Below, one piece after another: positions 26,414-36,002 of a stretch of 64,000 bases of DNA (positions are counted from its first letter, which is position 1; every line of letters starts with the position of its first letter). The translations under genes and the position numbers were made by a program. Source of the stretch: Bacillota bacterium (lineage in GTDB: Bacteria; Bacillota; Clostridia; Lachnospirales; Lachnospiraceae); contig JAEZKD010000265.1 of the NCBI GenBank assembly GCA_023415655.1, positions 1-64,000 on the forward strand. The letters run 5' to 3'. Below the pieces are notes generated by a model. That model was given only the letters and a program-made list of their open reading frames with translations. It searched no databases and was not told the origin of the DNA.

Positions 26414-28657
26414 TCAGTACCCAATCATTGGGTTAAAATCGTACTGAACGGTTGCTTCCTTCATTCGTGTAGAAACTTCGGTATAGCGTTCTAAAAAATC
26501 TTTTAGTAGGGTAAGTCTATCATATTCTTCATCTTTTATATAGAGGATTCTTCGATAAATATCATTAATTTTTGATAAATTTGCATCCGTAGGACCAATA
26601 ATTTGCATTTCATCGGTAATATTTTCATGTTTCATCCATTCTTTGGTAGCCCCTGCTAAAAGCTCCGAAACCAAGGTTGCAGAATCTTCCTTCTTGGAAA
26701 GCACTAAAATAGCCATGATATGTGCTATTGGCGGATATTTCATCAACTTACGATAGTTTATCTCATTTTCATAAAATTGTGCATAATCTTGTTTCGCCGC
26801 AGAAACAACCGCATAATGCTCTGGTTGATACGTTTGTATGACTACCTCGCCTTCCAACTCTCCACGACCTGCTCGTCCAGTGGCCTGTGCTAATAATTGA
26901 TAGGTTCTCTCAGCAGCTCGATAATCATTTGCATACAATGACAAATCAGCAGCTAAAATTCCAACCAAGGTAACCCCTTCAAAATCATGCCCCTTTACTA
27001 TCATCTGAGTTCCTACTAAGATATCTGCTTTATGATTTGCAAAGGCACTTAAAATTTCCTCATAGCTATTCTTTCCCTTTGTAGTATCTGCATCCATTCT
27101 GAGGATTCGTGCCATCGGGAATTCCTTTGCTACCATAGCTTCCACCTTTTGAGTTCCTGTCCCAAAGGCAGCAATATACTTTGACTGACAACTTGGGCAC
27201 GTAGACGGTGCCTTTGTTTCATATCCACAATAATGACACTTTAGCATGCTATTATTATGAGCTGTCAAAGAAATATCACAGTGTGGGCACTTTAAAACCA
27301 AACCACAGCTTCTACAAGAGACAAAACCTGCAAACCCACGCCGATTTAAGAAAAGCATAATTTGTTGTTTTTTATTCAAACGATCAAGAATGAGTTCTCT
27401 TAGTTTTGCACTAAAAATTGATTTGTTTTGATTTTTTAACTCTTCTTTGAGATCCACAATATGAACCTTTGGTGTGTTTGAAGTTTTTGCTCTTTTTTTC
27501 AGTTCAAATAATCGATATTCGTTTGTTTGAACCTTATGATAAGCTTCCAACGAAGGGGTAGCAGATCCAAGAACAACAAATGCATGATTGAGCTTTGCTC
27601 GCATGATTGCAACCTCTCTCGCATGATACTTTGGCGGCATCTCACTTTTATAGCTACTTTCATGCTCCTCATCAATGATGATAATTCCTAGATTTGAAAA
27701 CGGAGTGAATAGTGCAGATCTTGGTCCAATCATAATATCGACTTCGCCCTTTTTTGCACGATCTATCTGGTCAAAACGCTCTCCAGCAGACATTTTAGAG
27801 TTGAGGATAGATACACGATCTAAAAAACGTTTTCTAAATCTCATAACAGTTTGATAAGTCAAAGCGATTTCAGGGATTAACAAAATTGCTTGACGCCCCT
27901 GTTGTAGAATATAATCAATGAGCTCCATATATACTTCTGTTTTACCACTGCCTGTAACACCATGAATCAGATAGGTATTCCTAATACCCTTCTCATAATC
28001 CATTACAATATCATCCACGATTCTTTGTTGTTCATCATTTAAGATTGTTTTCATCATGTTCTGTTCTTGATTGGACAATGGATTACGATAAGCTATTTCT
28101 GACTCAATAAGAATTAATTGATCATTTAATAAGGACTGAATCGTTGTACGTGAAATCTTAAGCGTGTTTAAAACATAATCATAGGATAGAGTACGATTAT
28201 CATGAAGTGCTGATAACAGCTTAACTTTTGCTGTGTATCGTTTTCTCGTAAATTCTTCTATGGCTTTCCTTAACTCTTCTTGTGTAGCATTGCTTGTTAT
28301 CGTTCTCTTTTCTACTTGTTTTACACTCTTTTTTACTGGTATTACTGTCTTTAATGCATCATTTAACGTACCACCATAATTTTCCCGTATAAAACCTGCT
28401 AACGTAATTAATTGTCCTTCAATCGGCAATTTCCCCTCTAATACGCTGTCAATCGGTTTGATTTTATGTTTATCAAGCTTGGAAATCTCCGAAATAGAAA
28501 CAATATATCCCTGGATTTTTCGATTTCCTTTGCCAAAAGGAGCTAAAACAGCAGCTCCTACAACGGCTTTCTCAGAAAGTTCTTCTGGAATTGAATACTG
28601 ATATGTTTGATCCAGACTTTCCACAGAGATATCTATAATTACATCAGCGTATCGCAT
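26414..28657 (-). CDS. priA: Primosomal replication restart helicase PriA
   Basis: 3'-5' superfamily 2 helicase that reloads the replicative helicase at collapsed forks. The 747 residues include an N-terminal DNA-binding domain, Walker A GVTGSGKTEVY, the DEEH box, and the zinc-finger block with eight cysteines in four CxxC pairs (from CRSCGLVLKCPHC to CPSC, about 440-480). The conserved helicase motif GRAGRG follows. It lies 6 bp after murF. In Bacillus priA is directly followed by def; here a repeat region intervenes. Confidence 0.97.
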   Translation of the reverse strand: MRYADVIIDISVESLDQTYQYSIPEELSEKAVVGAAVLAPFGKGNRKIQGYIVSISEISKLDKHKIKPIDSVLEGKLPIEGQLITLAGFIRENYGGTLNDALKTVIPVKKSVKQVEKRTITSNATQEELRKAIEEFTRKRYTAKVKLLSALHDNRTLSYDYVLNTLKISRTTIQSLLNDQLILIESEIAYRNPLSNQEQNMMKTILNDEQQRIVDDIVMDYEKGIRNTYLIHGVTGSGKTEVYMELIDYILQQGRQAILLIPEIALTYQTVMRFRKRFLDRVSILNSKMSAGERFDQIDRAKKGEVDIMIGPRSALFTPFSNLGIIIIDEEHESSYKSEMPPKYHAREVAIMRAKLNHAFVVLGSATPSLEAYHKVQTNEYRLFELKKRAKTSNTPKVHIVDLKEELKNQNKSIFSAKLRELILDRLNKKQQIMLFLNRRGFAGFVSCRSCGLVLKCPHCDISLTAHNNSMLKCHYCGYETKAPSTCPSCQSKYIAAFGTGTQKVEAMVAKEFPMARILRMDADTTKGKNSYEEILSAFANHKADILVGTQMIVKGHDFEGVTLVGILAADLSLYANDYRAAERTYQLLAQATGRAGRGELEGEVVIQTYQPEHYAVVSAAKQDYAQFYENEINYRKLMKYPPIAHIMAILVLSKKEDSATLVSELLAGATKEWMKHENITDEMQIIGPTDANLSKINDIYRRILYIKDEEYDRLTLLKDFLERYTEVSTRMKEATVQYDFNPMIGY

Positions 28658-28663
28658 GAATGA

Positions 28664-30163
28664 TCAACCTTTCTTTACGAGATTCACAAGTACTTCTAAT
28701 TGCATACCGCGGGAACCTTTGAATAGTATGGTATCCTTTTTTTCTAATAGCTTCATCAACAATTCCCCTGCTTCTTCCTTCGTCTCACACGAATGGACTT
28801 GAATGAGAGAATTCACATCACTCACTGCTTTTGCAATTTGATCCGCTTCTTTTCCAATCGTGATTACTATATCAATTGTTTTTGATGAATTCAGCGCATT
28901 TTGAGACTGTTTTGCTAGATACTCTCCAACCTCATAGTGGCAACGTTTCGAGATTTCACCAAGTTCTAAAATATCTGCTAATACTATAATTTTTCGATGA
29001 TCCTTTGGTAATTCTAATAGTACGTTAATCGCACCCTTCATCGAATCAGGGCTTGCATTGTAAGTATCATCGATCACTGTTATCTCATTCACCTTTTCAA
29101 TCCCACCACGCATTGTAATCGGCTGATAGTTAAGAAGGCCTTCTTTTGCAATGGATGGAGCTATTCCAAAGTATTCTGCAATGAATAAAGCAACTAGCGC
29201 ATTTAATACATTATGTTGGCCAAGTACAGACAATTGAATGATTTCCCCTTGAGACTTTTCTTGCTTTTTATTATGATAGATAAACTCTGTTTTATCACCA
29301 ATCGTCTTAATATGACTTGCATAAACATCACATTCTTCATCGGTTCCAAAGGTAACAACGGTCGACTGCTTCAGCTTTTCTACCGTTTCTAATGATAGGT
29401 TTATTTTATCAAGAAGATGTGTTTTTTCTTTGTCATTTTTCTTAGGATTTGTGAACGCATCGTAGATTTCTCGCAACAATGGATCGTCACCATTGACAAG
29501 TAGCACAGAACCAGGTTCAAAGTAATTACAAATATCAGCTTTTTCCTTACGAATGTTCTCCATTGTCTTTAATTGCCCAATATGAGAAACACCAATATTC
29601 GTCATAACAGCAAAGGTAGGTCTTGCAACCTTGCTAAGACGTTTCATCTCACCAAATTGACTCATTCCCATCTCAATCACAGCGATGTCATGTTCCTTTG
29701 TAATCCTTGTCATCATCTGTGGTAGGCCAACTTGACTATTCATATTCTTGTCAGTTTTTAAGACATTCATCCTTGTCTCAAGAGCTGCTGCTATCATCTC
29801 TTTCGTGGTCGTTTTACCTACACTTCCAGTAATTCCAATGAGTGGTAGACTAAACTGTGAACGATAATCCTCACCAAGTCGTTGAAGAGCTGTTACGGAA
29901 TGCTCCACTTGAATGTAGGTCATTCCCTCGGTTGCTTCTTCTACCTGGTTACGCATAGTAAAGGTACACTGCATTCCAGTTTCCATAGCATTTTTAATGA
30001 AGTCATGTGCATCAACACGCTCTCCAATCACCGGAACAAATAAGGTCGTAGCATCTCCATATCTTGAATCCGTACTAAATTTATCTATCTTTTTACTACC
30101 ATCACCTTGAAGTATAGTACCCCCAACAATCTTCGCAATCTCTTCTATCGTAAAAACAGCCAT
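28664..30163 (-). CDS. murF: UDP-N-acetylmuramoyl-tripeptide--D-alanyl-D-alanine ligase MurF
   Basis: Adds the D-Ala-D-Ala dipeptide to the peptidoglycan precursor. The 499-residue Mur ligase has the N-terminal substrate domain (EEIAKIVGG..., with DSRY motif), P-loop GSVGKTTTKE (about 112-121), the central HIGQLKTMENIRKEKADI segment and the C-terminal DTYNASPDSM motif specific for MurF. Start ATG 30163 is preferred, since AGAGAGGG is 7 nt upstream; ATG 30169 is only 1 nt from it. The gene lies 13 bp after murE, outside the main dcw cluster. Confidence 0.97.
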   Translation of the reverse strand: MAVFTIEEIAKIVGGTILQGDGSKKIDKFSTDSRYGDATTLFVPVIGERVDAHDFIKNAMETGMQCTFTMRNQVEEATEGMTYIQVEHSVTALQRLGEDYRSQFSLPLIGITGSVGKTTTKEMIAAALETRMNVLKTDKNMNSQVGLPQMMTRITKEHDIAVIEMGMSQFGEMKRLSKVARPTFAVMTNIGVSHIGQLKTMENIRKEKADICNYFEPGSVLLVNGDDPLLREIYDAFTNPKKNDKEKTHLLDKINLSLETVEKLKQSTVVTFGTDEECDVYASHIKTIGDKTEFIYHNKKQEKSQGEIIQLSVLGQHNVLNALVALFIAEYFGIAPSIAKEGLLNYQPITMRGGIEKVNEITVIDDTYNASPDSMKGAINVLLELPKDHRKIIVLADILELGEISKRCHYEVGEYLAKQSQNALNSSKTIDIVITIGKEADQIAKAVSDVNSLIQVHSCETKEEAGELLMKLLEKKDTILFKGSRGMQLEVLVNLVKKG

Positions 30164-30176
30164 AGTCATTCCCTCT

Positions 30177-31664
30177 CTAACCTAATTTTTCCTTCTCTTC
30201 TGGTGTCATCTCATCTAAAATCTCTTGAATCAAATCACGTTCATCCATATGGTGCTTTACCCCACAGATTTCCTGATAATCCTCATGACCTTTTCCTGCT
30301 AAAAGGATGACATCACCATCTTGGGCATTTAAGATACAATAACGAATTGCTTCTTTGCGATCACAGATTGCTATAAAGTTACCTGGCCCCTTTTTCACAC
30401 CAGTTATGATATCATCTATAATTGCCTGTGGTTCTTCGTATCTTGGATTATCAGATGTAACTACGGTTAAGTCTGCTTTCTTCGAGGATATCTCACCCAT
30501 TTCAAAACGACGATCTCTGGAACGGTTTCCTCCACAACCAAACATACAAACCAAACGCTTTGGCTCATATTCACGAAGTGTAGTTAATACACTATCTAAG
30601 CTCATCGCATTGTGTGCATAATCAATCATCAAAATAAAACGCTTTGAAATTGCGATCGGTTCCACACGACCTTTGACTTTAATGGAACGCAATGCTTCTT
30701 TGATCTTTTCTACTGGCACCTGAAAATGACGGCATATTGCAATTGCAGTTAAGGAATTATAAACTGAGAACTTACCTGGAATATCCACTTGGACAGAGAA
30801 ATCCATAAGCCCTTTTACCTCATAGGTAACTCCTAAGCTTCCTAGGGACGAATGCAAATCTACATTGGTAGCTCTTAAGTCTGCAGCTTCACTCAAACCA
30901 TACGTTTCTACGCTACAGGTATGACCTTTTAATATCTCATGTATATTCTTATCATCTACATTTAAGATACCAACTTTACACTGTTGAAATAGCTTTGCTT
31001 TGCTTGCTGTATAATCAGCAAAATCCTTATGTTCTCCTGGACCGATATGGTCTGGTTCAAGGTTCGTAAAGATACCAAAATCAAACGTAAATCCACCAAC
31101 TCGATACAGCATTAAACCTTGAGACGATACTTCCATAACGACACATTCGCATCCTGCTTCCACCATTTTTGCAAAATATTCTTGAACCAGATAAGATTCT
31201 GGAGTTGTATTATTGGCTGGAATCACAGTATCTCCTATGATCGTTTCAATCGTACCAATAAGCCCTGTTTTGTATCCTGATTTTTCAAGAATGGAGCGTA
31301 CCATGTATGCAGTCGTTGTCTTCCCTTTGGTACCTGTAATCCCAATTGTTTTTAATTTTGTTGCTGGGTGACCAAAGTAAGCTGCAGACATAAAGCTAAG
31401 TGCTTTTCTCGTATTATCCACTTTTAGGATCGTTACTAAGCTTGAGTTAACTGTAATGTCATCCTCTACAATCAATGTACTAGCTCCTAGTTCCACTGCT
31501 TTTTGTGCGTAGGAATGACCATCACTCATAACACCTTTGATACATACAAAGACAGAACCTTCTTTTACTTTTCTAGAATCAAACTCTAATGTTGTTATAT
31601 TGCAATCAACATTACCTTGCACAACCTCATATTGTAATTCTTGTATTAAACTTGTTAACTTCAT
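30177..31664 (-). CDS. murE: UDP-N-acetylmuramoyl-tripeptide synthetase MurE (meso-DAP type)
   Basis: Adds the third amino acid to UDP-MurNAc-L-Ala-D-Glu. From ATG 31664 (GAGG 6 nt upstream) it has 495 residues, with the N-terminal DSRKVKEG motif, P-loop GTKGKTTTA (about 107-115) and the carboxylated-lysine region. The specificity motif is DNPR (SDNPRYEEP), which in this family selects meso-diaminopimelate rather than L-lysine; so the organism's wall is probably mDAP type. It is first in the murE-murF-priA run. Confidence 0.97.
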   Translation of the reverse strand: MKLTSLIQELQYEVVQGNVDCNITTLEFDSRKVKEGSVFVCIKGVMSDGHSYAQKAVELGASTLIVEDDITVNSSLVTILKVDNTRKALSFMSAAYFGHPATKLKTIGITGTKGKTTTAYMVRSILEKSGYKTGLIGTIETIIGDTVIPANNTTPESYLVQEYFAKMVEAGCECVVMEVSSQGLMLYRVGGFTFDFGIFTNLEPDHIGPGEHKDFADYTASKAKLFQQCKVGILNVDDKNIHEILKGHTCSVETYGLSEAADLRATNVDLHSSLGSLGVTYEVKGLMDFSVQVDIPGKFSVYNSLTAIAICRHFQVPVEKIKEALRSIKVKGRVEPIAISKRFILMIDYAHNAMSLDSVLTTLREYEPKRLVCMFGCGGNRSRDRRFEMGEISSKKADLTVVTSDNPRYEEPQAIIDDIITGVKKGPGNFIAICDRKEAIRYCILNAQDGDVILLAGKGHEDYQEICGVKHHMDERDLIQEILDEMTPEEKEKLG

Positions 31665-31875
31665 ATTTTTCCTCACTCTTCTTAGATTCTGTATCACGTA
31701 ACGATCCGTTACAATTTATTATACGTCACTTCGTTTTGTTCATGCACATGCAATTTTTGCTTATTGTTGGCATTTCATGTTTATCATAAGCTAGTTCCTG
31801 TTTAATTACAACTACCTAAGAATATTCTACTACTCATTTGGGAAATCTTCCACATTAATTACCATGCACGACAAA

Positions 31876-31904
31876 TTCCCACGACTAATAAAAAGCCGTG
31901 GGAA
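31876..31904 (-). terminator. Possible terminator downstream of glgA
   Basis: A 10-bp stem TTCCCACGGC/GTCGTGGGAA with a 9-nt loop lies 6 bp after the glgA stop on the minus strand. The trailing T tract is poor (ATTTGTC), so activity is uncertain. Confidence 0.5.
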
Positions 31905-31909
31905 ATAAT

Positions 31910-33346
31910 TTACATCATATCATATATTTGCTCATATTTTTTCGCTGAAGTATTCCATGAAAAATCTTTTGCCATACCTCTATCAATTAACTTATTCCAT
32001 TCACGTTTTTTGTTATAATAAATGTGCTTTGCATACCGTATCGTGTCAAGCATCTCATGAGCATTGTAGTTTGCAAAACTAAAACCAGTTCCTGTGCTTT
32101 CATATTCGTTAAATGGTTCTACTGTATCTCTTAGTCCACCTGTTTCTCTGACAATTGGTACAGTACCATAACGCAAACTCATCAATTGACTTAAACCACA
32201 TGGTTCGAATAAAGAAGGCATCAAAAAGGCATCACAAGAAGCATAAATCTTATGAGAACGTTCATTGGAATAGAAGATATTAGCCGAAACGCGGTTACCA
32301 TACTTCCAAGCAAAATGACGGAACAGATTCTCATATTTTTCTTCTCCCGTTCCTAGCACTACAAGCTGCGTATCCTCAGCGCATATTTCTTCAATGACAT
32401 AATCGACTAAATCCAACCCTTTCTGGTCAGTTAGTCTTGAAACAAGTCCAATCATAAATATTTTATCATTTACATCTAAGTTCAATTCCTTCTGCAGTGC
32501 TTTCTTATTCTTACATTTTTCTTTGCGAAAATTAATGGCATTATATTTGTATGGAATGAAAGGATCTGTCTCTGGATCATATTCGGCATAATCAATTCCA
32601 TTCACAATACCAACCAAACGATTCGAACGAGCTCTCATCAATCCATCTAGCTTCTCACCATAGAAAGGCATCTGGATCTCATTCGCGTACGTGTCACTTA
32701 CTGTGGTTACGTAATCTGCATATACGATACCACCTTTTAAATAATTGGCATCTCCATACGCTTCTAATTTGTCAGGGGTAAAATAATAATCAGGTAATCC
32801 AGTGATGTCTTTTACTGTCTTTTTATCCCACACACCTTGAAACTTTAGATTATGAATAGTCATAACTGTTTTGATATTATGATAAAAATCACTATCTTGG
32901 AATCTATCATGCAAATATACCGGTATCAATCCAGTCTGCCAATCATGACAGTGAATAATATCCGGACGAAATCCTATGACTGGTAATGCAGAAAGTGCAG
33001 CTTTACAAAAAAATGCAAATTTCTCAATATCTTCATGTATATTACCATAGGGTTTCATCCCTGCAAAATAGAACTCATTATCAATAAAATAGAATGTAAC
33101 ACCTTCGTATTCCATCTCTAAAATACCAACATACTGACTTCTCCATGCTAAGTCCATATAAAAATGAGATTTATAGTTCATCTTATATCTATATTCTTCT
33201 GGAATAGCCATATATTTAGGTACCATTACCCGAACGTCGAAACGCTCTTTGTCTATGTACTTTGGTAATGAGCCGACAACGTCAGCCAACCCACCGGTTT
33301 TTATGAATGGTACACTTTCCGATGCTACAAATAAAACCTTTTTCAT
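31910..33346 (-). CDS. glgA: Glycogen synthase (ADP-glucose starch/glycogen synthase)
   Basis: GT5 family enzyme that elongates alpha-1,4-glucan from ADP-glucose. From ATG 33346 it has 478 residues. The ADP-glucose-binding motif KTGGL is at 16-20; the C-terminal part has PSLFEPCGLSQLMSLRYG with the conserved catalytic Glu and the GGLRDTV motif. GGAGG lies 7 nt before the chosen ATG; the longer frame from 33397 lacks a good RBS. It stands alone between spo0A and murE; no glgC or glgD is adjacent. Glycogen is commonly stored before sporulation in clostridia, which may explain the place next to spo0A (inference). Confidence 0.95.
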   Translation of the reverse strand: MKKVLFVASESVPFIKTGGLADVVGSLPKYIDKERFDVRVMVPKYMAIPEEYRYKMNYKSHFYMDLAWRSQYVGILEMEYEGVTFYFIDNEFYFAGMKPYGNIHEDIEKFAFFCKAALSALPVIGFRPDIIHCHDWQTGLIPVYLHDRFQDSDFYHNIKTVMTIHNLKFQGVWDKKTVKDITGLPDYYFTPDKLEAYGDANYLKGGIVYADYVTTVSDTYANEIQMPFYGEKLDGLMRARSNRLVGIVNGIDYAEYDPETDPFIPYKYNAINFRKEKCKNKKALQKELNLDVNDKIFMIGLVSRLTDQKGLDLVDYVIEEICAEDTQLVVLGTGEEKYENLFRHFAWKYGNRVSANIFYSNERSHKIYASCDAFLMPSLFEPCGLSQLMSLRYGTVPIVRETGGLRDTVEPFNEYESTGTGFSFANYNAHEMLDTIRYAKHIYYNKKREWNKLIDRGMAKDFSWNTSAKKYEQIYDMM

Positions 33347-33488
33347 AGTAACGCCTCCGCTATTTTTATCATTCTCGTATCTCATATCATAATACAATAC
33401 AATCCTATCCTATTATATTATATAATAAGACTAAAAAAAAGAGGATTTGTATACTTTTTTCTTGTCTTTTTTTAACTTTTTTGTACAA

Positions 33489-34289
33489 TTACATTCTTAG
33501 TTTATATTCTAAGCGAATCTTATCTGCAATAAGTGCAACAAATTCGGAATTCGTAGGTTTGCCTTTGCCGTTGCTTACTGTATAGCCAAATAAATCATCA
33601 ATGGTATCCATCTTTCCACGGCTCCATGCAACTTCAATTGCATGTCGAATTGCACGTTCTACACGGCTAGGGGTTGTCTTATGGCGCTTAGCAATGGAAG
33701 GGTAAAGCTGCTTTGTAATAGAATTAAGCATCTCATTGTCATCAACTGACATCATAATTGCATCACGTAAGTATTGATAACCTTTGATATGAGCAGGTAC
33801 CCCAATTTCATGAATGATATTGGTAACATCGGACTCTAAATTCTTTTCTTTGTAGGAATTTGGATTATCAAAGGTATTCAACTTATGGTTTTCTACTAAA
33901 CGTACATGGGATTCTGACTTTAATTGCTTGATACGACTTAATACCATATTATTATCAAATGGTTTTAGGATGTAGTAGCTTGCACCTAATTCAAAAGCGT
34001 TTTCTGTCACTCTTTCTTGTCCAATCGCAGTTATTACAATAAATGACGGGGTTTTCTTCATATCATTACTTTTTTTGATTTTCTCTAAAACTCCTAAACC
34101 ATCAAGTTTTGGCATAATCAAATCAAGTAAAACCACATCAGGACTTTTCTCCTTAATAAGTTCTAAAGCATCAATGCCATTCTCTGCCTTACCTAAAACG
34201 TCAATTTCTCCATCGCTCTTTAACACTTCTTCCAGTAAATTCAGCATACGAATATTGTCATCGACAATAACTACACCTATCTTCCCCAT
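33489..34289 (-). CDS. spo0A: Sporulation master regulator Spo0A
   Basis: Response regulator that on phosphorylation starts sporulation and other stationary-phase programmes. From ATG 34289 (AAGGAGG 7 nt upstream) it has 266 residues. The receiver domain has the acidic pair D10/D11, the phosphorylation site D56 (LLDLIMP) and Lys in the YILKPFD motif. The C-terminal DNA-binding domain has the nearly invariant [20 protein letters not shown] segment. It lies after spoIVB, the universal order in spore formers. The upstream region holds a promoter and a Spo0A box, so autoregulation is likely. Confidence 0.98.
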   Translation of the reverse strand: MGKIGVVIVDDNIRMLNLLEEVLKSDGEIDVLGKAENGIDALELIKEKSPDVVLLDLIMPKLDGLGVLEKIKKSNDMKKTPSFIVITAIGQERVTENAFELGASYYILKPFDNNMVLSRIKQLKSESHVRLVENHKLNTFDNPNSYKEKNLESDVTNIIHEIGVPAHIKGYQYLRDAIMMSVDDNEMLNSITKQLYPSIAKRHKTTPSRVERAIRHAIEVAWSRGKMDTIDDLFGYTVSNGKGKPTNSEFVALIADKIRLEYKLRM

Positions 34290-34439
34290 GACCAGTCCTC
34301 CTTTAATTTTCATATTCCCCTGCAGTTAGGCGCCATAACTGTAAGTTTTATCTCAACAAAATACAAAATTTTGTTTTTGCATATATAATCTTTTTACTTT
34401 GTAGAGGTTCTGTGATATTTCAACATCACTTACAAAAGA

Positions 34440-34493
34440 ATTATATCCAGTTATTACCAATTAAGCAATTCTATTTTAACGCATTGTTCGACA
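34440..34493 (-). promoter_or_regulatory. spo0A promoter with Spo0A box
   Basis: On the minus strand there is a -35 TTGCTT at 34468-34463, a 17-nt spacer and a -10 TATAAT at 34445-34440. A perfect Spo0A box TGTCGAA is at 34493-34487, about 55 nt before the expected start. The leader to the spo0A ATG is about 145 nt. Confidence 0.7.
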
Positions 34494-34561
34494 GTTTGTC
34501 AATATTTTACTGTTTAAAAGTTAGATTACTTTATTTATCTTTTGTTTTAGATAAAAATTCC

Positions 34562-35893
34562 CTATTGCAGAATCTGTAACATATTTTCTATAAATGTTCC
34601 ATAGCCCATTGTCGCATCACGAATGAATACATGCGTTACTGCACCAATTAATTTACCATTTTGTATGATAGGACTACCACTCATTCCTTGTACGATACCA
34701 CCTGTTAATTCAGTTAAACGATGATCTGTTATTTTGATTACTAATCCTTTACTCTGACAGTTACTAAAATCAATTTCAGTAATCTTAATGTTGTATTCTT
34801 TGATTGTTCCATCCACATTACAAAGAATCGTTGCTGGTCCAACCTTAATATCTTGTTTTAACCCAACAGGTATTGGGTTGGTGTAAATGGAGTTGGAAAC
34901 CATCTTTACAACATTATTCTTTGTGTTGACACTACCAAAAATACCTTGAACCGTATTGACACGAATGGATCCTAACATAGAGTTATCACTCTCATGAATG
35001 ATGCCACTTAATTCACCAGGTGTACCTGATTTTCCTTTTACGATATTAACAATCTCTGCATCGTAAATATTTCCTTCTCCAACATTCATCAAGATCCCTG
35101 TATCTACATCGGTGATTCCATGACCTAAAGCTCCAAATTCACCGTTCGTTGTAACAAAAGTGAGCGTTCCAATTCCTTGAGTATCATCTCGAATCCAGCT
35201 TCCTATCTTATATTCTCCATCTGCTGTTTCTACTGGTTGTACGGTTACTTCAACTTCGACTCCATTTCGTAATACGCTAAGAGAAATTGGATTACCATTG
35301 GACTCTTGAATTAATTTGATAAGCTCCTCTTTCGAACTAATCATTTGATGATTCGCTTTCATAATATAATCACCAGTTTTTAAGATACTTAGAGAGGGAT
35401 CATAATTTAAACCATCCTTGGCTGTCACTTTTGCAGTCCCAAGCACAAGTATTCCATCTGTATTTAACGTAATTCCAATGGTTCCACCACAAGGAATTAC
35501 TTCTACCGTATCAATAACATCTAATGATATCTCTTTCAGTGATAACCAACCAAAAAGTTTAACTACAACCTTGTAAGACCCTATTGCATCGGACTGTAGT
35601 GAAAAAGGTTCGCTTAAGTCAATGTTGAGTGAGCCGTCTTGTATATTACTTTTATTCTGTTGAGTAACGCTAATATTATCTGATAAGATATCTGCCTTCA
35701 TTGGAACCGAAAGGTTAAAATCCTGTTCCTTGCCTGCGATGATTCGAATTCGTTCTGGAATCATAGAATTCACTTTATAATATGAATAGATGATGATACC
35801 GAGGATTGTTAATGCTAATAATACATATAACATTCGTCGATATTTTTTTCTTATGGGATCGGCATTCTTTTGACATTCATATTCTTCACGCAT
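34562..35893 (-). CDS. spoIVB: SpoIVB serine peptidase (stage IV sporulation protein B)
   Basis: PDZ-containing S55 peptidase secreted by the forespore; it cleaves SpoIVFA and so switches on sigma-K processing. From ATG 35893 it has 443 residues: one membrane anchor (about 20-40), a PDZ domain (GTIGITLNTDGILVLG region, about 165-255) and the peptidase domain with GHGITD (catalytic His) and GMSGSPII (catalytic Ser). The start is set at 35893 (AGGCAGGA upstream), because the longer frame would overlap recN and the hairpin between the genes. The order recN-spoIVB-spo0A is conserved. Confidence 0.96.
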   Translation of the reverse strand: MREEYECQKNADPIRKKYRRMLYVLLALTILGIIIYSYYKVNSMIPERIRIIAGKEQDFNLSVPMKADILSDNISVTQQNKSNIQDGSLNIDLSEPFSLQSDAIGSYKVVVKLFGWLSLKEISLDVIDTVEVIPCGGTIGITLNTDGILVLGTAKVTAKDGLNYDPSLSILKTGDYIMKANHQMISSKEELIKLIQESNGNPISLSVLRNGVEVEVTVQPVETADGEYKIGSWIRDDTQGIGTLTFVTTNGEFGALGHGITDVDTGILMNVGEGNIYDAEIVNIVKGKSGTPGELSGIIHESDNSMLGSIRVNTVQGIFGSVNTKNNVVKMVSNSIYTNPIPVGLKQDIKVGPATILCNVDGTIKEYNIKITEIDFSNCQSKGLVIKITDHRLTELTGGIVQGMSGSPIIQNGKLIGAVTHVFIRDATMGYGTFIENMLQILQ

Positions 35894-35921
35894 ACTAAAT
35901 TCCTGCCTTTCTATCCAATAC

Positions 35922-35952
35922 AAAAGGATATACTTTAGTAGTATATCCTTTT
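35922..35952 (-). terminator. Hairpin between recN and spoIVB
   Basis: A perfect 12-bp stem AAAAGGATATAC/GTATATCCTTTT with a 7-nt loop lies 50 bp after the recN stop. The stem ends in TTTT, followed by GTATT. It may be a terminator or attenuator separating vegetative recN from the sporulation gene. Confidence 0.55.
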
Positions 35953-36002
35953 CATGAGTTTTCATATCGTTAGTTAGTATGCGTATTAAAAAAAATATCA
36001 AA

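Noticed and set aside
33420..33488. Terminator downstream of spo0A
   Set aside because: The region has T and A runs but no convincing stem.
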